This document shows positions 44,454 through 54,500 of a stretch of 64,000 nt of DNA, in pieces. The stretch lies in NCBI RefSeq assembly GCF_000026105.1, contig NC_008027.1, forward strand, positions 179,501 through 243,500. The letters run 5' to 3'. Each line of letters starts with the position of its first letter. Within the stretch, counting starts at the first letter, position 1. The DNA comes from Pseudomonas entomophila L48. Lineage in GTDB: Bacteria > Pseudomonadota > Gammaproteobacteria > Pseudomonadales > Pseudomonadaceae. The notes beneath the pieces were generated by a model that was not told where the DNA came from, ran no database searches, and saw nothing but the letters and a program-made list of their open reading frames with translations. A program made the position numbers and the translations under genes.

Positions 44454-44715
44454 GCCGACTGGCGGAATCCGGGTTCCCTGCTAGCCTTTTTCGGCTCCGC
44501 CTGGGCTGGCAGCGGCCCGCTCTACGGCAAACGTTTGCACATAACCTAAAGGTATGATTGACAGCGTCGATACATCGAATGGCTGTAAAGGTTCCAATGT
44601 TATTCCGTAAAAATCTTACAGATTCATAAAACGGTCATTTTGGATTTATAGGATTGTCATTATCCTGTAGCGCAGGTTGCGGGTTAGACCAAAGTCGCAA
44701 TTGGGCCGTCAACGA

Positions 44716-44744
44716 TTGACTTGGCGGTCACGCTTTGGTGCTAA
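44716..44744 (+). promoter_or_regulatory. Sigma-70-like promoter of oprE
   Basis: TTGACT (44716-44721), a 17-base spacer and TGCTAA (44739-44744) lie 78 bases before the oprE start. The spacing is ideal and the hexamers are close to consensus. Confidence 0.45.
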
Positions 44745-44821
44745 ATCGCCAATCCGGGCGAGTGGGGCAGAAGATTCCGCCGCTTGAGACGCACAAAAAT
44801 TAGAACGTAGAGGAGCAAAGC

Positions 44822-46174
44822 ATGTACAAGTCCAGCCTGGCCCTGGCCGTGGCACTGGGGGTTCTCGCCCAACAAGCAGGCGCTGCAGGTTTCATCGAGG
44901 ACAGCAAGCTGTCCGTGAGCTCGCGCACCATGTACTTCAACAACGACAACCGTGAAGCGCCTGGCAGCAAGCCACGCCCTGATGTGCGTGAGTCGGGTCA
45001 AGGTTTCAAGCTTGACTACATCTCTGGCTTCACCCAAGGCACCGTAGGCTTTGGTGTTGATGCACAGGCTCTGTGGGGCATCCACCTGGATGGTGGCAAG
45101 GGTTACCACCAGGATGGCAGTACCTTCATGCCGAGCGACAGCAATGGTTCCTCGGTGGCCCAGTGGGCCCGCTTCGGTGCCAACGCCAAGGCTCGTTTCT
45201 CGAAGACTGAAGCCCATTTCGGTAGCGCTCTCGCTCCGAACCTGCCAATCCTCGTTTCCAACGATGGCCGTCTGCTGCCGCAAACCTTCGAGGGTGGCAT
45301 CGTCACCTCCAAGGAAATCGACAACCTGACCATCAATGCCGGTCAACTGACCCACGCAATGGGTCGTGCTTCGAGCAATCGTACCGGGCTGTCCGTGCAG
45401 GGCGCGTACCGCGACAGCAACAAGTTCCGTTTCGGTGGCCTGGACTACAAGCTCACGCCTGACCTGACCCTGCAGTACTACTACTCGAACCTGGAAGACT
45501 TCTACAAGCAGCACTTCCTGGGTGCTACCCACGTCTTCAAGATCGCTGACGATCAGTCGTTCAAAACCGATCTGCGCTACTTTGACAGCAGCAGCGACGG
45601 CAAGAATGGCAGCGGTAACGGCTACAACTTCGGTAACAACGGCGGCTACGCCAAGCACACCGGCGAAGTCGACAACAAGACCTGGTCGGCCATGTTCACC
45701 TACACCTTGGGTGGCCACGCGCTGATGCTGGGTCATCAGCAGGTCAGCGATGATGGCGGCTTTGTCTGGCTGAACCAAGGCAACGTGCGCAAGGACGGCT
45801 CCACCTCTCCGTTGGAAGGTAATGGCGGCGCGAGCTTCTACCTGTTCACCGACAGCATGATCAACCAGTTCGCCAAGGCCGGTGAAAACACCACCTTCGG
45901 TCAGTACTCCTACGACTTCGCTCGTCTGGGCGTGCCGGGCCTGAAAGCATCGGTTGCCTACCTGCGTGGTGAAGATGGTCGTGCCACCAATGGCCACGGC
46001 ACCTTCAGTGAGTGGGAACGTGACGCGCGTGTCGATTACGTCCTGCAGGAAGGTGCCCTCAAGGGTCTGGGCTTCAGCCTGCGCCAGGGTGTCTACCGTG
46101 GTACCGGTTCGGGCTCCGCGAACGACCAGGATCAGACTCGCTTCATCGTGAACTACACTTACGCCTTCATGTAA
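44822..46174 (+). CDS. oprE: OprD-family outer-membrane porin, OprE type
   Basis: The 450-residue porin has a signal peptide (MYKSSLALAVALGVLAQQAGA|AG) and then GFIEDSKLSVSSRTMYFNNDNR, the standard OprD-family opening. The beta-barrel ends in the aromatic NYTYAFM. Family patterns such as RPDVRESGQGFKLDYISGFTQGTVGFGVDA are clear. Members are channels for amino acids and small organic acids. It lies between tauA and lsfA, so it may serve organosulfur entry, but this is only positional. Codon use is less G/C-extreme (more GCT, GGT), as for highly expressed genes. A terminator follows. Confidence 0.85.
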   Translation: MYKSSLALAVALGVLAQQAGAAGFIEDSKLSVSSRTMYFNNDNREAPGSKPRPDVRESGQGFKLDYISGFTQGTVGFGVDAQALWGIHLDGGKGYHQDGSTFMPSDSNGSSVAQWARFGANAKARFSKTEAHFGSALAPNLPILVSNDGRLLPQTFEGGIVTSKEIDNLTINAGQLTHAMGRASSNRTGLSVQGAYRDSNKFRFGGLDYKLTPDLTLQYYYSNLEDFYKQHFLGATHVFKIADDQSFKTDLRYFDSSSDGKNGSGNGYNFGNNGGYAKHTGEVDNKTWSAMFTYTLGGHALMLGHQQVSDDGGFVWLNQGNVRKDGSTSPLEGNGGASFYLFTDSMINQFAKAGENTTFGQYSYDFARLGVPGLKASVAYLRGEDGRATNGHGTFSEWERDARVDYVLQEGALKGLGFSLRQGVYRGTGSGSANDQDQTRFIVNYTYAFM

Positions 46175-46190
46175 GTCGTAGCTGCACACG

Positions 46191-46219
46191 AAAAGCCTCG
46201 CCTAGTGCGAGGCTTTTTT
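46191..46219. terminator. Rho-independent terminator after oprE
   Basis: AAAAGCCTCGC and GCGAGGCTTTTTT form a stem with flanking A and T tracts, 17 bases after the oprE stop. Confidence 0.92.
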
Positions 46220-46338
46220 GTGCCTGCCATTTCGTATGTATTCTGGTTATAAATAAATCGATATTTATTCTTTTTATTTTTATTCGGAAGCAGGCACATT
46301 GAACCCATCAGGCCAGACACAGCACAGGAGCCGCTTAC

Positions 46339-46977
46339 ATGAGCCTCAAACTCGGCGATATCGCCCCCGATTTCGAACAGGATTCCAGCGCCGGCAAGAT
46401 CCGCTTCCACGAATGGCTGGGCAACAGCTGGGGCGTGCTGTTCTCCCACCCGGCCGACTTCACCCCGGTGTGCACCACCGAGCTGGGCCTGACCGCCAAG
46501 CTCAAGGATGACTTCGCCAAGCGCGGGGTGAAAGCCATCGCCCTGTCGGTGGACCCGGTCGACTCGCACCACAAGTGGATCGATGACATCAACGAGACCC
46601 AGAACACCGTGGTCAACTTCCCGATCATCGCCGACGCCGACCGCAAGGTCTCCGACCTCTACGACCTGATCCACCCCAACGCCAGCGACACGCTTACCGT
46701 GCGCTCGCTGTTCGTCATCGACCCGAACAAGAAGGTGCGCCTGACCATCACCTATCCGGCCAGTACCGGGCGCAACTTCAACGAGATCCTGCGGGTGATC
46801 GACTCGTTGCAACTGACCGACAACTACAAGGTCGCCACCCCAGGCAACTGGCAGGACGGCGACGAAGTGGTGATCGTGCCGTCGCTGAAGGACGAAGATG
46901 AGATCAAGCAGCGCTTCCCGAAAGGGTACCGGGCGGTAAAACCCTATCTGCGCCTGACCCCGCAACCGAATCGTTAA
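46339..46977 (+). CDS. lsfA: LsfA: 1-Cys peroxiredoxin, sulfur-starvation induced
   Basis: The 212-residue protein is a Prx6-type one-cysteine peroxiredoxin. The peroxidatic cysteine is C45 in PADFTPVCTTELG, and R127-region RSLFVIDPNKKVR and the long C-terminal dimer arm are present. It reduces peroxides, which is useful when thiol pools are low. In P. putida its product is abundant under sulfate limitation and the gene sits directly before the ssu operon, as here. The upstream DNA (46243-46285) is very AT-rich, and the ATG follows CAGGAGCCGCTTAC. A terminator follows. Confidence 0.95.
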   Translation: MSLKLGDIAPDFEQDSSAGKIRFHEWLGNSWGVLFSHPADFTPVCTTELGLTAKLKDDFAKRGVKAIALSVDPVDSHHKWIDDINETQNTVVNFPIIADADRKVSDLYDLIHPNASDTLTVRSLFVIDPNKKVRLTITYPASTGRNFNEILRVIDSLQLTDNYKVATPGNWQDGDEVVIVPSLKDEDEIKQRFPKGYRAVKPYLRLTPQPNR

Positions 46978-47019
46978 GGAATTCCTCGTTGTATTGCTCT
47001 TAGCCAAGCAGGGATCTTC

Positions 47020-47043
47020 GGGCCGTTTCGACGGCCCTTTTTT
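47020..47043 (+). terminator. Rho-independent terminator after lsfA
   Basis: GGGCCGT TTCG ACGGCCC followed by six T residues is a classic terminator with a UUCG tetraloop. Confidence 0.93.
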
Positions 47044-47073
47044 ATGCCCGCCGAAAAGGTCTGCACTGCCCCG

Positions 47074-47190
47074 TGTAGGAGCGGCCTTGTGCCGCGAAAG
47101 GGGTGTACAGCACCCCCAGGATTTCAGAGTCAATGCACATATCGCCGGGGCCGCTTTGCGGCCCTTTCGCGGCACAAGGCCGCTCCTACA
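47074..47190. repeat. Paired REP element (TGTAGGAGCGGCCTTGTGCCGCGAA type)
   Basis: TGTAGGAGCGGCCTTGTGCC and the inverted copy ending CTCCTACA flank a spacer containing GGGGTG/CACCCC and GGGGCCGC/GCGGCCC repeats. Same class as 37265-37375. Confidence 0.9.
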
Positions 47191-47203
47191 GAGAAGAGCA
47201 TCA

Positions 47204-47232
47204 AATATCTCTTAATGGAATAAACAAATAAA
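47204..47232. promoter_or_regulatory. AT-rich control block upstream of ssuE
   Basis: The block holds TATCTCTTAA (47206-47215) and GGAATAAA (47217-47224; TTTATTCC on the minus strand). Both parts recur before sftP, and the TATCTCTT part recurs before atsB. It is a candidate CysB-type site, about 105-130 bases before ssuE. Confidence 0.4.
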
Positions 47233-47335
47233 AAAATATGATTTATGGATATATGTGACGAGCTGTTAATGTCACTTCCATCCAGCGGGGCCAATCCCTC
47301 GCGGCCCTGCAATCGAATCGAAGGAAGCGCTTTCA

Positions 47336-47929
47336 ATGCTGGTTGTTTCTGTCGGTGGTAGCCCCAGTCTTCGTTCACGCTCCGGCGTGCTGCTAGAGCG
47401 CTCGCGCGACTGGCTGCAGGAGCGCGGCGTCGAGGTGGTGACCTTCCAGGTGCGGGAATTCCCCGCCGAGGACCTGCTCCATGCGCGTTTCGACAGCCCG
47501 CAGGTGCGCCATTTCAACGAACTGGTGGCCCAGGCCGACGGCCTGGTGGTTGCCACCCCGGTATACAAGGCATCGTTCGCCGGCGCGCTGAAGACCCTGC
47601 TCGACCTGCTGCCCGAGCGCGCCCTGGAACACAAAGTGGTACTGCCGATCGCCACTGGCGGCAGCATCGCCCACATGCTTGCCGTGGACTACGCGCTCAA
47701 GCCCGTGCTCTCGGCCCTCAAGGCGCAGGAGACCCTGCAAGGGATCTTCGCCGACGACGGCCAGATCGCCTACGGCGAAGGCAGCAAGCCCGCGCAACTG
47801 GCGCCTGCCCTCGAGCAGCGCCTGCAGGATTCGCTGGAAACGTTCCACAGCGCCTTGGCGCGCCGGCCTCGGCCCGTCGCCCCCGGCGTGCTCAACGAAC
47901 GCCTGATCAGTGCCCGCTGGAGCATCTGA
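47336..47929 (+). CDS. ssuE: NADPH-dependent FMN reductase SsuE
   Basis: The 197-residue flavodoxin-like reductase begins [20 protein letters not shown] (phosphate-binding loop) and has [24 protein letters not shown] and [24 protein letters not shown], which are diagnostic of SsuE. It supplies FMNH2 to SsuD and could also serve the DszA-like and SfnB-like enzymes at 30-34 kb. It is the first gene of ssuEADCBF, and AAGGAAGCG precedes its ATG. Confidence 0.95.
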   Translation: MLVVSVGGSPSLRSRSGVLLERSRDWLQERGVEVVTFQVREFPAEDLLHARFDSPQVRHFNELVAQADGLVVATPVYKASFAGALKTLLDLLPERALEHKVVLPIATGGSIAHMLAVDYALKPVLSALKAQETLQGIFADDGQIAYGEGSKPAQLAPALEQRLQDSLETFHSALARRPRPVAPGVLNERLISARWSI

Positions 47930-48025
47930 ACCCGGCCATCACCGCTTCATCGCTGTTCCCACCTTACTCGCCCGCCAACGAGGCAAGCAGGTGCTACCCG
48001 AACCTCACTCGCACAGGAGAGCGCC

Positions 48026-48991
48026 ATGCGCACAGTCTTCTTGCGTCGCGGTCTGGTCGCCCTGTTTGCGGCGGCTGTGTCCTTCGGCGCCATCACCCAA
48101 GCCCAGGCCGAGAGCCTGCGCATCGGTTACCAGAAATACGGCACCCTGGTGCTGCTCAAGGCCAAGGGCTCGCTGGAGAAGCGCCTGGCCGAGCAGGGTA
48201 TCCAGGTGCAATGGACCGAATTTCCCGGCGGCCCGCAACTGCTCGAAGGGCTCAACGTCGGCTCCATCGATTTCGGCGTGACTGGTGAAACACCGCCGGT
48301 GTTCGCCCAGGCCGCGGGTGCCGACCTGCTCTACGTCGCCTACGAGCCGCCGGCGCCGCACAGCGAGGCGATCCTGGTACCCAAGGGCTCGCCGATCCAG
48401 TCGGTGAAGGAGCTCAAGGGCAAGAAAGTCGCCTTCAACAAAGGCTCGAACGTCCACTACCTGCTGGTCCGCGCCCTCGAGGACGCCGGCCTCACCTACG
48501 CCGACATCCAGCCGGTCTACCTGCCGCCCGCCGACGCCCGCGCCGCCTTCGAGCGCGGCAGCGTGGATGCCTGGGTGATCTGGGACCCGTACCAGGCTGC
48601 CGCCGAACAACAGCTGCAGGCCCGCGTTCTGCGCGACGGCAAGGACTTGGTCGACAACCACCAGTTCTACCTCGCCACCCGCGGCTATGCCACCCAGCAC
48701 CCGGCAGTGATCAACACCCTGGTCGAGGAAGTGCGTGCCGTGGGCCAGTGGTCCCAGGCCAACCCGCAGCAGGTCACCGACCAGGTCGCGCCGCTGCTCG
48801 GCCTGCCCGCCGAGATCACGCTCACCTCGGTGAAGCGCCAGGGTTACGGCGCCACGCCGCTGACCCCGGAAGTCATCGCCGCGCAGCAGAAGATCGCCGA
48901 CACCTTCACGGCCCTGAAGCTGATCCCCAGGCCCTTGAGCATCAAGGACGTGATCTGGACTCCCCCGACCAAGGTCGCCAGCGCGCCTTGA
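48026..48991 (+). CDS. ssuA: Alkanesulfonate-binding periplasmic protein
   Basis: The 321-residue protein has a signal peptide (MRTVFLRRGLVALFAAAVSF, cleavage after AQA) and then ESLRIGYQKYGTLVLLKAKGSLEKRLAEQGI, the SsuA opening. LLEGLNVGSIDFGVTGETPPVFAQAA follows. It captures aliphatic sulfonates for SsuBC. It is the second gene of the operon, with CAGGAG before the ATG. Confidence 0.94.
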   Translation: MRTVFLRRGLVALFAAAVSFGAITQAQAESLRIGYQKYGTLVLLKAKGSLEKRLAEQGIQVQWTEFPGGPQLLEGLNVGSIDFGVTGETPPVFAQAAGADLLYVAYEPPAPHSEAILVPKGSPIQSVKELKGKKVAFNKGSNVHYLLVRALEDAGLTYADIQPVYLPPADARAAFERGSVDAWVIWDPYQAAAEQQLQARVLRDGKDLVDNHQFYLATRGYATQHPAVINTLVEEVRAVGQWSQANPQQVTDQVAPLLGLPAEITLTSVKRQGYGATPLTPEVIAAQQKIADTFTALKLIPRPLSIKDVIWTPPTKVASAP

Positions 48992-49050
48992 ACGATTCGC
49001 CGCGCCGGGGCGCCGCCCCGGCTTGAGCCACCCTTGAGGAGACAACTCCA

Positions 49051-50199
49051 ATGAGCCTTAACATCTTCTGGTTCCTCCCCACCCACGGTGACGGCAAGTA
49101 CCTGGGCACCACCGAAGGCGCCCGCGCCGTCGACCACGGCTACCTGAGCCAGATTGCCCAGGCCGCCGACCGCCTGGGTTTCGGCGGCGTGCTGATCCCC
49201 ACCGGGCGTTCCTGCGAGGACTCCTGGCTGGTGGCGGCGTCGCTGATCCCGGTGACCGAGCGCCTGAAGTTCCTGGTCGCCCTGCGCCCGGGGATCATTT
49301 CACCCACCGTGGCGGCGCGCCAGGCGGCCACCCTGGATCGCCTGTCCAATGGCCGCGCGCTGTTCAACCTGGTAACCGGTGGCGACCCGGACGAGCTGGC
49401 CGGTGACGGCCTGCACCTGAACCATCAGGAGCGCTACGAAGCATCGGTGGAGTTCACCCGCATCTGGCGCAAGGTGCTCGAAGGCGAAGTGGTCGACTAC
49501 GACGGCAAGCACCTCCAGGTGAAGGGCGCCAAGCTGCTCTATCCGCCGATCCAGCAACCGCGCCCGCCGCTGTATTTCGGTGGCTCGTCCGACGCCGCCC
49601 AGGACCTGGCCGCCGAGCAGGTCGAGCTGTACCTGACCTGGGGCGAGCCGCCGGCCGCCGTGGCCGAGAAGATCGCCCAGGTGCGCGAGAAGGCCGCAGC
49701 TCAAGGCCGTGAAGTGCGCTTCGGTATCCGCCTGCACGTGATCGTGCGGGAAACCAACGAAGAAGCCTGGGCCGCCGCCGACAAACTCATCTCGCACCTG
49801 GACGACGACACCATCGCCCGCGCCCAGGCCTCGCTGGCGCGCTTCGACTCGGTCGGCCAGCAGCGCATGGCTGCCCTGCACGGCGGCAAGCGTGACAAGC
49901 TGGAGGTCGCCCCGAACCTGTGGGCTGGCGTCGGCCTGGTGCGTGGCGGTGCCGGCACCGCGCTGGTGGGCGATGGCCCGACCGTCGCGGCGCGGGTCAA
50001 GGAGTATGCGGACCTGGGTATCGACACCTTCATCTTCTCCGGCTACCCCCACCTGGAAGAGTCGTACCGCGTCGCCGAGCTGCTGTTCCCGCACCTGGAT
50101 GTGCAACGCCCGGAGCAGCCGAAAAGCGGTGGCTATGTCAGCCCGTTCGGTGAAATGGTCGCCAACGACATCCTGCCCAAGTCCGTGTCGCAGAGCTGA
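49051..50199 (+). CDS. ssuD: FMNH2-dependent alkanesulfonate monooxygenase
   Basis: This 382-residue bacterial-luciferase-like enzyme begins [20 protein letters not shown] and contains [14 protein letters not shown] with the conserved cysteine, [24 protein letters not shown] and the arginine-rich C-terminal loop region. It cleaves alkanesulfonates to sulfite and aldehyde using FMNH2 from SsuE. The length is normal for the family. It lies 59 bases after ssuA and 11 before ssuC. Confidence 0.97.
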   Translation: MSLNIFWFLPTHGDGKYLGTTEGARAVDHGYLSQIAQAADRLGFGGVLIPTGRSCEDSWLVAASLIPVTERLKFLVALRPGIISPTVAARQAATLDRLSNGRALFNLVTGGDPDELAGDGLHLNHQERYEASVEFTRIWRKVLEGEVVDYDGKHLQVKGAKLLYPPIQQPRPPLYFGGSSDAAQDLAAEQVELYLTWGEPPAAVAEKIAQVREKAAAQGREVRFGIRLHVIVRETNEEAWAAADKLISHLDDDTIARAQASLARFDSVGQQRMAALHGGKRDKLEVAPNLWAGVGLVRGGAGTALVGDGPTVAARVKEYADLGIDTFIFSGYPHLEESYRVAELLFPHLDVQRPEQPKSGGYVSPFGEMVANDILPKSVSQS

Positions 50200-50210
50200 G
50201 GGCCGAGGCC

Positions 50211-51008
50211 ATGAGTCGAGCAACCTCAACCACCTGGCCGAAGCGCCTGGCGCCCTGGGCCCTGCCGGTCCTGCTGGTGGCGGTGTGGCAACTGGCGGTC
50301 AGTGCCGGCTGGCTGTCGACCCGCATCCTGCCGGCCCCTAGCGCGGTGGTGAGCGCCGGGGTCGAGCTGGTGCGCAGCGGCGAGATCTGGACCCACCTGG
50401 CCATCAGCGGCTGGCGTGCGGGGCTTGGCTTTCTCATCGGCGGCAGCCTGGGGCTGTTGCTGGGCTTCATCACTGGGCTTTCGAGCTGGGGCGAACGCCT
50501 GCTCGACAGCTCGGTGCAGATGATTCGCAACGTGCCGCACCTGGCGCTGATCCCGCTGGTGATCCTGTGGTTTGGTATCGACGAGTCGGCGAAGATCTTC
50601 CTGGTGGCGCTGGGGACGCTGTTCCCCATCTACCTGAACACCTACCACGGCATTCGCAACGTCGACCCGGCGCTGGTGGAGATGGCGCGCAGCTACGGCC
50701 TGTCGGGTTTCGCGCTGTTCCGCCAGGTGATCCTGCCGGGTGCGCTGCCGTCGATCCTGGTGGGGGTGCGTTTTGCCCTCGGGTTCATGTGGCTGACGCT
50801 GATTGTCGCCGAGACCATCTCGGCCAACTCCGGCATCGGCTATCTGGCGATGAATGCCCGTGAGTTCCTGCAGACCGACGTGGTGGTGTTGGCCATTGTC
50901 CTGTACGCGGTGCTTGGCAAGTGTGCCGACCTGGCCGCCCGTGGCCTGGAGCGTGTGTGGCTGCGCTGGCACCCGGCGTACCAGGTAGCGAAGAAGGAGG
51001 GCGCATGA
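50211..51008 (+). CDS. ssuC: Alkanesulfonate ABC transporter permease
   Basis: The 265-residue permease has about six hydrophobic segments and the loop [43 protein letters not shown] sequence ([24 protein letters not shown]) is typical of SsuC. The stop overlaps ssuB by four bases (ATGA). Confidence 0.94.
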   Translation: MSRATSTTWPKRLAPWALPVLLVAVWQLAVSAGWLSTRILPAPSAVVSAGVELVRSGEIWTHLAISGWRAGLGFLIGGSLGLLLGFITGLSSWGERLLDSSVQMIRNVPHLALIPLVILWFGIDESAKIFLVALGTLFPIYLNTYHGIRNVDPALVEMARSYGLSGFALFRQVILPGALPSILVGVRFALGFMWLTLIVAETISANSGIGYLAMNAREFLQTDVVVLAIVLYAVLGKCADLAARGLERVWLRWHPAYQVAKKEGA

Positions 51009-51820
51009 TGACCGTGCTCAAGGAACAGCCGCCACGCCTGCTGCGTGGCATTCCCCTGGCGGCCAACGACCTGCGTCGCACCTTTGGCCAGCGTGAAGTG
51101 CTGCGCGGTGTCGATTTGCACATCCCGGCCGGTCAGTTCGTCGCCATCGTCGGGCGCAGTGGCTGCGGCAAGAGCACCTTGCTGCGCCTGTTGGCCGGGC
51201 TCGACCAACCCAGCGGCGGTGAGCTGCTGGCGGGCGCTGCGCCACTGGCCGAGGCCCGCGAGGACACCCGGCTGATGTTCCAGGATGCGCGCCTGCTGCC
51301 CTGGAAGAAGGTGATCGACAACGTTGGCCTGGGGTTGTCCGGCAACTGGCGGCCCCGCGCCCTGGAAGCGCTGGATGCGGTCGGCCTGGCCGAGCGCGCC
51401 CATGAATGGCCGGCGGCCTTGTCCGGTGGCCAGAAACAACGGGTGGCCCTGGCCCGTGCGTTGATCCACCAGCCGCGCCTGCTGCTGCTGGACGAACCGC
51501 TCGGCGCGCTGGACGCCCTGACCCGTATCGAGATGCAGCAACTGATCGAGCGCCTGTGGCGCCAGCATGGTTTCACCGTGCTGCTGGTCACCCACGACGT
51601 CAGCGAAGCCGTCGCCGTGGCCGACCGAGTGATCCTGATCGAGGATGGCGCCGTCGGCCTGGACCTGGTCGTCGACCTGCCACGGCCGCGGGTGCGTGGT
51701 TCGCACCGCCTGGCGGCGCTGGAAAGCGAAGTGCTCAACCGTGTTCTTTCCGTCCCGGGCACACCGCCCGAGCCGGAACCTGTAGCGCCTTTGCCCACGC
51801 ACCTGCGTTGGGCCCACTGA
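51005..51820 (+). CDS. ssuB: Alkanesulfonate ABC transporter ATP-binding protein
   Basis: The 271-residue ATPase has Walker [22 protein letters not shown] as Q-loop, signature LSGGQKQR, Walker [13 protein letters not shown] and [13 protein letters not shown]. The start is the ATG that overlaps the ssuC stop; the longer frame back to 50921 lies inside ssuC. The C-terminal 35 residues are proline-rich and variable. Confidence 0.94.
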   Translation: MMTVLKEQPPRLLRGIPLAANDLRRTFGQREVLRGVDLHIPAGQFVAIVGRSGCGKSTLLRLLAGLDQPSGGELLAGAAPLAEAREDTRLMFQDARLLPWKKVIDNVGLGLSGNWRPRALEALDAVGLAERAHEWPAALSGGQKQRVALARALIHQPRLLLLDEPLGALDALTRIEMQQLIERLWRQHGFTVLLVTHDVSEAVAVADRVILIEDGAVGLDLVVDLPRPRVRGSHRLAALESEVLNRVLSVPGTPPEPEPVAPLPTHLRWAH

Positions 51821-51850
51821 ACCCCTGAAACCAGCAAAAGGAAGCACGCC

Positions 51851-52066
51851 ATGACCATCAAAGCCATCAACGTACGCAACCAGTTCAAAGGTACCGTGAA
51901 AGAAATCCTCGAAGGCCCGGTACTGTCGGAAATCGACGTGCAGACTGCCTCCGGCATTGTCACTTCGGTGATTACCACCCGTTCTGTGAAGGAGCTGGAG
52001 TTGCAGGTGGGCAGCGAAGTGATCGCCTTCGTGAAGTCGACCGAGGTGTCCATCGCCAAGCTCTGA
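51851..52066 (+). CDS. ssuF: SsuF: molybdopterin-binding-like (MOP/TOBE) small protein
   Basis: This 71-residue molbindin-like protein consists of one MOP domain: MTIKAINVRNQFKGTVKEIL, then SEIDVQTASGIVTSVITTRSVKELEL and GSEVIAFVKSTEVSIAKL. Such proteins bind oxyanions such as molybdate in oligomers. It ends the ssuEADCBF operon, where in P. putida it is reported to be needed for use of some sulfonates; its mechanism is unclear. AAAGGAAGC precedes the ATG. Confidence 0.92.
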   Translation: MTIKAINVRNQFKGTVKEILEGPVLSEIDVQTASGIVTSVITTRSVKELELQVGSEVIAFVKSTEVSIAKL

Positions 52067-52080
52067 TGCCTTGCTCGGCC

Positions 52081-52169
52081 CCTGTAGGAGCGGCTTCAGC
52101 CGCGATCACCCGCAAGGCGGGTGCCAGGCATCGTGTCGCCTGCATCGCGGCTAAAGCCGCTCCTACAGG
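52081..52169. repeat. Paired REP element overlapping the end of the TetR gene
   Basis: CCTGTAGGAGCGGCTTCAGC and its inverted copy ending CTCCTACAGG lie between ssuF and the convergent TetR gene. The right arm contains the last Leu and the TAG stop of that gene (CTGTAG on the minus strand). Confidence 0.9.
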
Positions 52170-52795
52170 ATCTTTTTGGCCAGGTAAGGCGGCAGGTACA
52201 GCCCCAGGTAAGCCTCGAACACCCGCATCCCTTCCTCCGCCATGCGCGGGGTGATCTGCTCATGCAACTGCATCGAGCGGGCGTACACCCGGTCGCTCAG
52301 TTCCATCGCCAAGGCGAATACATCCACGTCCCTCGGCATCGCCGGTAGCTGGAAATGCCGGTCGAACAGCCGGTGCATCAGCTCGCCCAGCTCCAGGTCG
52401 TGCTGGCGGTCGGCCTGCACCACTTCACTCAGCCCATGCTGGGCCAGGATCAACTGGCGCGCCGCAGTGTCCTCGTTGTAGATGTCGAGCATGCGTTGCT
52501 CGATCAGCCGTGACAGACCGTGCCAGGTGCTGAACGCGGCGCTGTCTATCGGCGCACTCAAGGCCTCGCGAAAGGCCCGGTGCACATCAGCGGTCAGGGC
52601 CTCGAGCAGGGCCGGGACGCTGGCGAAGAAGTGGTACACCGACGACGGTGGAATCTGCGCCCGCTGCGCAACGCTGTAGATCGACAGCGCCGCCACGCCC
52701 TGGCCGGCCAGCAGCTCGCGGGCCGCGGCCAGGATCGCCTCGATCCTGGCCTGGCTGCTGGCGCGTGGCTTGCGCGGGGTGGCGGTGCGGTTCAT
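52163..52795 (-). CDS. TetR-family transcriptional regulator
   Basis: The 210-residue protein has an N-terminal helix-turn-helix (about residues 15-62; SIYSVAQRAQIPPSSVYHFFASVPALLEAL) after a basic tail, and a helical ligand domain. Its ATG overlaps the gshA stop by one base (TGATG), so it is translated after gshA on the same message. Regulation of gshA or of a redox-linked gene is possible. The last Leu and stop codon are within a REP arm, so the C-terminus may have been reshaped by that insertion. The ligand is unknown. Confidence 0.87.
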   Translation of the reverse strand: MNRTATPRKPRASSQARIEAILAAARELLAGQGVAALSIYSVAQRAQIPPSSVYHFFASVPALLEALTADVHRAFREALSAPIDSAAFSTWHGLSRLIEQRMLDIYNEDTAARQLILAQHGLSEVVQADRQHDLELGELMHRLFDRHFQLPAMPRDVDVFALAMELSDRVYARSMQLHEQITPRMAEEGMRVFEAYLGLYLPPYLAKKIL

Positions 52796-54387
52796 CAGTT
52801 GCTGATCGCCAGGATGCTGGCCTGGTAGGCGCCGACGAACAGGTCGAAGTCGCCGACTTCCTGCTGTTCCAGGCGCGACTGCTCGGCCAGGGATTCGCGG
52901 GCGAGGGTCTCGTAGGCCTGCTGGCGTTCGGCGGGCAGCGGCTGCTCACGGAAGGCTTCGGCGTGCAGGCGGCTCTGGCGCAGGGAGAACTGGACGAAGG
53001 TCTCGTCATGTTCGGTCATGCGCGCCAGCACCTGGGCCGACGGTGTCAGTTCAGGGTCGTCGACCTTGGCCTGCTGCGTTTCCAGGGCCTTGGCGTGGGC
53101 GTTGCCGCCGTGGGCGCGGTCGAGCAGCCCGGCCAGCTGGCCGATGCGTTCGATCAACTCGGTGGCCCAGGCCTTCAGGGCGACTGGCTGGCCGTCACGG
53201 CGCAGTTCCAGGCCAGGGCGACGGCCTTCCTTGACCACGGTGAGGAAGTTGTCGGTGCACTGGCCGCATTCGCCGTTGTCCAGCTGCGGGCTCTCTTCCA
53301 GCGCGCAGAACAGCAGGAAGGCGTCGAGGAAGCGCGCCTCGGGCAGGTCGATGCCCACCGGCAGGAACGGGTTGATATCCAGGCAGCGCACTTCCACGTA
53401 TTGCACGCCACGGGACATCAGGGCCTGGATCGGCCGCTCGCCGGTGTAGGTGACACGCTTGGGTCGGATGTTCGAGTAGTACTCATTCTCGATCTGCAGG
53501 ATGTTGGTGTTCAGCTGCACCCACTCGCCATCCTTGTGCGTGCCGACCTCGACGTAGGGCGGGTAGGGCGTGCCCACCGCCTTGCGCAGGCTGTCGGTGT
53601 AGCTGGCCAGGTTGTTGTAGCAGGGCGTGAGGCCGGCCTGGGCGTTGCTCTGGTAGCCTAGGTCGCTCATGCGCAGGCTGGTGGCGTAGGGCAGGTAGAG
53701 CGTCTGTTCATCCAGCTCTTCGAGCTGGTGCGGGCGGCCACGCAGGAAGCCTTTGTCCAGGGTCGGCGAGGCGCCGAACAGGTACATCAGCAGCCAGCTG
53801 TAGCGGCGGAAGTTGCGGATCAGCGCGATGTAGGCCGAGGACTGGTAGTCGCGGTCGTTCTGCTCACCGCCTTCGGCGTCGCGCAGCAACGGCCACAGCG
53901 CCTCGGGCAGGGAGAAATTGTAGTGGATGCCGGCGATGCACTGCATGGTGCGGCCGTAACGCAGGGCCAGGCCCTTGCGGTACACGTGCTTGAGCTTGCC
54001 GATGTTCGAGCTGCCGTATTCGGCGATCGGGATGTCTTCCTCGGCCGGCAGCGCGCAGGGCATCGACGGGCTCCACAGGTATTCGCCACCGAGCTTGGTG
54101 TAGACGAACCGGTGGATCTCCTCGAGGCTGTCGAGCACCTTGGCAGGGTCAGCCAGGGCCGGGGTGATGAACTCCAGCAGCGACTCGGAGTAGTCGGTGG
54201 TGATCTGCTCGTTGGTCAGCGCCGAACCCAGGGCTTCTGGGTGCGGGGTCTGGGCCAGGCGACCGTCGTCGGTCACGCGCAGGCATTCGCGCTCAATGCC
54301 GTGCAGGCACTGCTTGAGCAGGTCGAGATTCGCGCCGAGCAGGCTCAGGCGGCGGTTGAGGAGGTCGCTCAAGATGGATTCCTTCAC
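52795..54387 (-). CDS. gshA: Glutamate-cysteine ligase
   Basis: The 530-residue enzyme is of the gammaproteobacterial GshA class. Features are [30 protein letters not shown] near the N-terminus, [30 protein letters not shown] and [21 protein letters not shown]. It joins glutamate and cysteine, the first step of glutathione synthesis, linking the sulfur-acquisition genes upstream to thiol production. The TetR gene follows with a one-base overlap. The upstream region to the hotdog thioesterase gene has a REP pair. Confidence 0.96.
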   Translation of the reverse strand: MKESILSDLLNRRLSLLGANLDLLKQCLHGIERECLRVTDDGRLAQTPHPEALGSALTNEQITTDYSESLLEFITPALADPAKVLDSLEEIHRFVYTKLGGEYLWSPSMPCALPAEEDIPIAEYGSSNIGKLKHVYRKGLALRYGRTMQCIAGIHYNFSLPEALWPLLRDAEGGEQNDRDYQSSAYIALIRNFRRYSWLLMYLFGASPTLDKGFLRGRPHQLEELDEQTLYLPYATSLRMSDLGYQSNAQAGLTPCYNNLASYTDSLRKAVGTPYPPYVEVGTHKDGEWVQLNTNILQIENEYYSNIRPKRVTYTGERPIQALMSRGVQYVEVRCLDINPFLPVGIDLPEARFLDAFLLFCALEESPQLDNGECGQCTDNFLTVVKEGRRPGLELRRDGQPVALKAWATELIERIGQLAGLLDRAHGGNAHAKALETQQAKVDDPELTPSAQVLARMTEHDETFVQFSLRQSRLHAEAFREQPLPAERQQAYETLARESLAEQSRLEQQEVGDFDLFVGAYQASILAISN

Positions 54388-54500
54388 GCGTCAGTCGCCC
54401 CAATATGGGGGTAGAGGTGACGGTCTACAAGGGTAGTGGGGAAAGGAACTGGCGTTGTCGCCTGGTTTACGCGGTTCCAGCTAGGCTCAGCGTCGGTTCT

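Larger units (their letters stand above)
44203..44821. other. 619-base divergent region between tauA and oprE
   Basis: From the tauA side it contains an AT-rich block (44246-44300, with AAGAAATTAAAAATAAATAA), a REP pair (44367-44453), a stretch of about 260 bases of lower G+C with no frame I can support, and a likely sigma-70 promoter at 44716-44744. No RNA gene could be recognised. Confidence 0.5.
46978..47335. other. 358-base region between lsfA and ssuE
   Basis: In order it holds the lsfA terminator, a long REP pair, an AT-rich control block and about 100 bases leading to ssuE. The terminator and the control block together indicate that ssuE has its own promoter. Confidence 0.55.

Noticed and set aside
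44454..44715. Possible small RNA gene in the lower-G+C stretch between the REP pair and the oprE promoter
   Set aside because: No promoter-plus-terminator pair could be found on either strand, so there is no support.
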